Shown here piece by piece: positions 61,776 through 64,000 of a stretch of DNA of 64,000 bases (positions are counted from its first letter, which is position 1; each line of letters starts with the position of its first letter). The position numbers and the translations under genes were made by a program. Under the pieces are notes generated by a model. That model was not told where the DNA came from. It saw nothing but the letters and a program-made list of their open reading frames with translations, and made no database searches. Source of the stretch: Kribbella rubisoli (GTDB lineage Bacteria; Actinomycetota; Actinomycetes; Propionibacteriales; Kribbellaceae); contig NZ_SHKR01000011.1 in NCBI RefSeq assembly GCF_004217145.1, positions 186,001 to 250,000 on the forward strand, read 5' to 3'.

Positions 61776-62690
61776 ATGAGCCCAGCCCCCCGCACCCCCG
61801 ACAAACCTCTCGACGACTCGCTCGAGGACTTCGAGCATCGGGTTGTGGAGGTTGGTGGGGTTGCGAAGACGGTGCATGTGACGGGCTCTGGGCCGGCTGT
61901 TGTGGTTATGCCGGAGATGCCTGGGATCAGCCCGGATGTGGCGCGGCTCGCGCGGTGGGTGCGGGACGCCGGCTTCACCGTGTTCGTGCCGTCGTTGTTC
62001 GGGGTGGACGGCGCCTACCCGACCGCCGAGGACGGCGAGGCGATCATCCGGAGAGCCTGTGTGAGCGCGGAGTTCAGCGCGTTTGCCGGCGGCGGGACGA
62101 GCCCGGTGAGCGCATGGCTGCGCGGCCTCGCCCGGATCGCGCACGACGAAGCCGGCGGAGCGGGTGTGGGTGCGATCGGGCTCTGCTTCACCGGCAACTT
62201 CGCCCTCACGATGGCGCTCGAGCCGGCCGTGATCGCGCCGGTCGTCAACCACCCGTCGCTTCCGCTGGACGCCCCGGGCGAGCTCGAACTCTCGCCTGCC
62301 GACGCGGACGCGCTGGCGGAGCGGTTCCAGCGCGAAGACCTGCAGGTCCTCGCGTACCGGTTCCAGGGCGACCGCTGGTGCACCGGCCAACGCTTCGCGG
62401 CGTACCAACGGCTCCTCGGCGACGCCTTCCTCGGACGCGTACTACCCGCGGACGCCGCAAACCCAGACCCACCACCGTTCTTCCGCGACGTCGTGGGATG
62501 CGCGCACAGCGTGGTAGCAGCCCACTTCGTAGACGAGACCGGCCACCCCACAGTCCAAGCCCGCGACGAGATCCTGGCCTTCCTCACCACCAAGCTGCTT
62601 GTCACATCCGAGCTGGCCGGCCCGTCGGCGGCCACCGCCGCGCAGCCTGCCGTGGCTACTGGGGACCTGGAGCGGCAACCTGGGACCTGA
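61776..62690 (+). CDS. dienelactone hydrolase family protein
   Basis: A 304-residue alpha/beta hydrolase of the DLH type. The nucleophile cysteine (Cys137) is in GAIGLCFTGNFAL, and the final histidine is probably in DETGHPTV. An N-terminal extension precedes VVVMPEMPGISPDVARLARWV. The substrate is unknown. Possible roles are in aromatic or lactone degradation. ATG 61776. A second family of structured repeats overlaps the 3' end, including the stop codon. Confidence 0.83.
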   Translation: MSPAPRTPDKPLDDSLEDFEHRVVEVGGVAKTVHVTGSGPAVVVMPEMPGISPDVARLARWVRDAGFTVFVPSLFGVDGAYPTAEDGEAIIRRACVSAEFSAFAGGGTSPVSAWLRGLARIAHDEAGGAGVGAIGLCFTGNFALTMALEPAVIAPVVNHPSLPLDAPGELELSPADADALAERFQREDLQVLAYRFQGDRWCTGQRFAAYQRLLGDAFLGRVLPADAANPDPPPFFRDVVGCAHSVVAAHFVDETGHPTVQARDEILAFLTTKLLVTSELAGPSAATAAQPAVATGDLERQPGT

Positions 62691-62728
62691 AATAGCAGGT
62701 CTCAGGTTGCTCCATCGGGTCTCAGGTC
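62662..62728. repeat. structured repeat with 45-bp core, copy B
   Basis: The core is 62684-62728: the same 22-base block as at 44002-44023, 11 variable bases, then GGGTCTCAGGTC (62717-62728). Here the arms extend to a long hairpin (left arm GGAGC-GGC-AACCTGGGACCTG, right arm CAGGTCTCAGGTTGCTCC). The TGA of the DLH gene (62688-62690) lies inside, and the array ends at the stop of the convergent regulator gene, so it may terminate both. Confidence 0.75.
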
Positions 62729-62729
62729 G

Positions 62730-63257
62730 CTACTCCTCGACCGGGAACAGGATCGGGCTGAGTAGGTAGCGTGATCGGCCGGGAGTGGCTTCGTTTGTCA
62801 GGGCGGGGAGGATTGCGGCGCGCATGCCCTCGATCAGTTGGTGGAGTTCGTCCTCACTCAGCCAGATGCCGTGCTGGCGGTAACCCACGAGATCCGCCAG
62901 CGGGTCCGCGCCTTCGTGGTCGAGGTACGTGTTGAACTCGGCCACCAGCGCGGCCATCGCGACGGCGAACGCGCGTCGGTGATCGTCAACGGTCACCCGC
63001 TCCAGGTCTGCCGGCGTGATCGACGCACGCTCCTGCTGTAGCCGGAACCGGCGCTCGACCGCACCGCGCACCCGCCGCTCCTCCGCGACCTCGAGGATGC
63101 CGCCCTCGGCGAGCAGTTCGACGTGCCGATACAGGGTCGCCTTCGAGACATCGGCGATCCGCTCGCCGAGCTCGCCGGTCGTCAGCTCCCGGCCGCCGCG
63201 CAGCGCATGGACGATCCGCAACCGCACCGGATGTCCCAGCAGCTCCAACGGACCCAT
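62730..63257 (-). CDS. winged-helix (ArsR-like) transcriptional regulator
   Basis: A 175-residue regulator with an N-terminal winged helix: LELLGHPVRLRIVHALRGGRELTT, recognition helix SKATLYRHVELLAEGGIL, and a wing with EERRVRGAVERRF. A C-terminal helical domain (residues 90-175) probably dimerises or binds ligand. It is divergent from an alpha/beta hydrolase gene, with a 23-bp palindrome between them, so it probably represses that hydrolase and itself. Confidence 0.85.
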   Translation of the reverse strand: MGPLELLGHPVRLRIVHALRGGRELTTGELGERIADVSKATLYRHVELLAEGGILEVAEERRVRGAVERRFRLQQERASITPADLERVTVDDHRRAFAVAMAALVAEFNTYLDHEGADPLADLVGYRQHGIWLSEDELHQLIEGMRAAILPALTNEATPGRSRYLLSPILFPVEE

Positions 63258-63282
63258 GGCGCAACGATCTCACGTCGTGCTA

Positions 63283-63305
63283 CCTTTCTCAAACATTGAG
63301 AAAGG
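63283..63305. promoter_or_regulatory. perfect palindromic operator between divergent genes
   Basis: CCTTTCTCAA (63283-63292), a 3-base spacer and TTGAGAAAGG (63296-63305) form a perfect inverted repeat. The right end (AAAGG) also serves as the ribosome site of the hydrolase at 63313. Binding of the winged-helix protein would block both directions. Confidence 0.65.
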
Positions 63306-63312
63306 TGTCGCG

Positions 63313-64000
63313 ATGACCGCTTGGACTCCCCCGCCGTACGCCGACCCGGCGGCCTTCACCGAGCAGGACCTCGTCCTCGAGGCAGCCAACCAGACCGTGC
63401 CCGGCACCCTCACGCTCCCGAGCGAGCCGAGCGAGCCGCCCACCATCGGCGTCGTACTGCTGGCCGGCGGCGGACCCTTCGACCGCGACGAGACCGCGGG
63501 GCCGAACAAGCCGCTGAAGGATCTCGCCTGGGGCCTGGCCACGCACGGCATCGCCGTACTGCGCTTCGACAAGCTCACCGCGAACCGGCCCGAAGCGATG
63601 GCAGCACCCGGCTACACGATGACCGCGGAGTACGTGCCGCACGCGATCGCCGCCGTACGCGCGCTCGCCGAACACGTCGACCGGGTTTTCATCGTCGGCC
63701 ACAGCATGGGCGGGAAGGTCGCGCCAAAGATCGCCGCCGAAGAGCCGTTGGTTGCCGGCCTGGTGATCATGGCCGGCGACACCCAGCCGATGCACCACTC
63801 CGCCGTCCGCGTGATGCGCTATCTCGCGGAGACGGGAGCGGTTCCCCCGGAGACAGTCGACGCGTTCCAGCAGCAGGCCGAGGCCGTCGACGATCCCGGC
63901 CTGTCCGCGGAGACCCCGTCGACGCACCTGCCGTTCGGCATGCCGGCGTCGTTCTGGCTGGATCTCCGCGAGTACGACGCGGTCGCCACCGCGGCGAAGC
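63313..64000 (+). CDS. alpha/beta hydrolase, 3' truncated by the window
   Basis: At least 229 codons are visible and the frame is open to the right edge. GVVLLAGGGPFDRD gives the oxyanion loop, and the nucleophile elbow is GHSMGGKVAPK near residue 131. The layout matches dienelactone-hydrolase-like or DUF3887-associated esterases. ATG 63313 is preceded by AAAGG within the palindromic operator. Confidence 0.85.
   Translation, partial: MTAWTPPPYADPAAFTEQDLVLEAANQTVPGTLTLPSEPSEPPTIGVVLLAGGGPFDRDETAGPNKPLKDLAWGLATHGIAVLRFDKLTANRPEAMAAPGYTMTAEYVPHAIAAVRALAEHVDRVFIVGHSMGGKVAPKIAAEEPLVAGLVIMAGDTQPMHHSAVRVMRYLAETGAVPPETVDAFQQQAEAVDDPGLSAETPSTHLPFGMPASFWLDLREYDAVATAAK

Overview
The window is GC-rich actinobacterial chromosome. 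GTG starts are common, many genes overlap by ATGA or GTGA, GTACG words are frequent, and several promoters look leaderless. Gene content resembles the soil genus Kribbella or a close relative in Propionibacteriales. That placement is inferred from style and gene content, not from a marker gene. I found no rRNA, tRNA, CRISPR array, transposase, integrase or phage gene.

Positions 1-12200 are mostly housekeeping and small regulatory genes: the end of a DoxX-like gene, aroA, rsgA, a DUF2231 membrane protein, a hisN-type phosphatase, an ECF42-type sigma factor coupled to a YCII/DGPF gene, an M16 peptidase pair, a CBS-domain protein, a stand-alone GyrI-like domain, an MFS exporter, an unknown gene and a CGNR-type regulator. 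Positions 12200-28300 hold short units, most with their own regulator and a visible operator: a divergent short-chain dehydrogenase (SDR), a sugar ABC importer (binding protein plus two permeases, no ATPase), a TetR/membrane protein pair, a MacB-like ABC exporter, a methyltransferase, an FMN reductase, a DedA protein, nagB, an SDR/TetR pair, ArsR, a VOC protein and MerR.

Positions 28400-43000 form a polysaccharide utilisation locus that looks aimed at fungal or yeast wall glucans. It contains secreted GH18, GH30 and GH16 enzymes, each carrying a near-identical CBM13 (ricin-type) module, a ROK regulator, a LacI regulator, a family-5 (oligopeptide-type) ABC importer and a cytosolic GH1 beta-glucosidase. 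The same 14-bp palindrome lies in the GH16 promoter and before the transporter, so the LacI protein probably controls both.

Positions 43000-46300 hold an alpha/beta hydrolase, a GH20 hexosaminidase fused in frame to what looks like the signal peptide and first residues of a GH5 enzyme, and intergenic palindromic elements. Positions 46350-60700 form a second carbohydrate island, for alpha-galactosides: a five-gene unit (binding protein, two permeases, cytosolic GH36 and secreted GH27 alpha-galactosidases), then an SDR that could be galactose dehydrogenase, a GntR regulator, galactonate dehydratase (dgoD), an aldose epimerase, a sialidase, a KDPG/KDPGal aldolase and a KDG/KDGal kinase. Together they could carry out De Ley-Doudoroff galactose oxidation. 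Positions 60700-64000 hold an AraC/GlxA regulator, a dienelactone hydrolase, a winged-helix regulator and a truncated alpha/beta hydrolase.

The most unusual non-coding features are two dispersed structured repeats, each present twice at constant length (88 bp at 28311 and 46184; a 45-bp core at 44002 and 62684). Also notable are a triplicated ribosome-site/start module before the KDG kinase gene, and a coupled micro-ORF before the GH1 gene.
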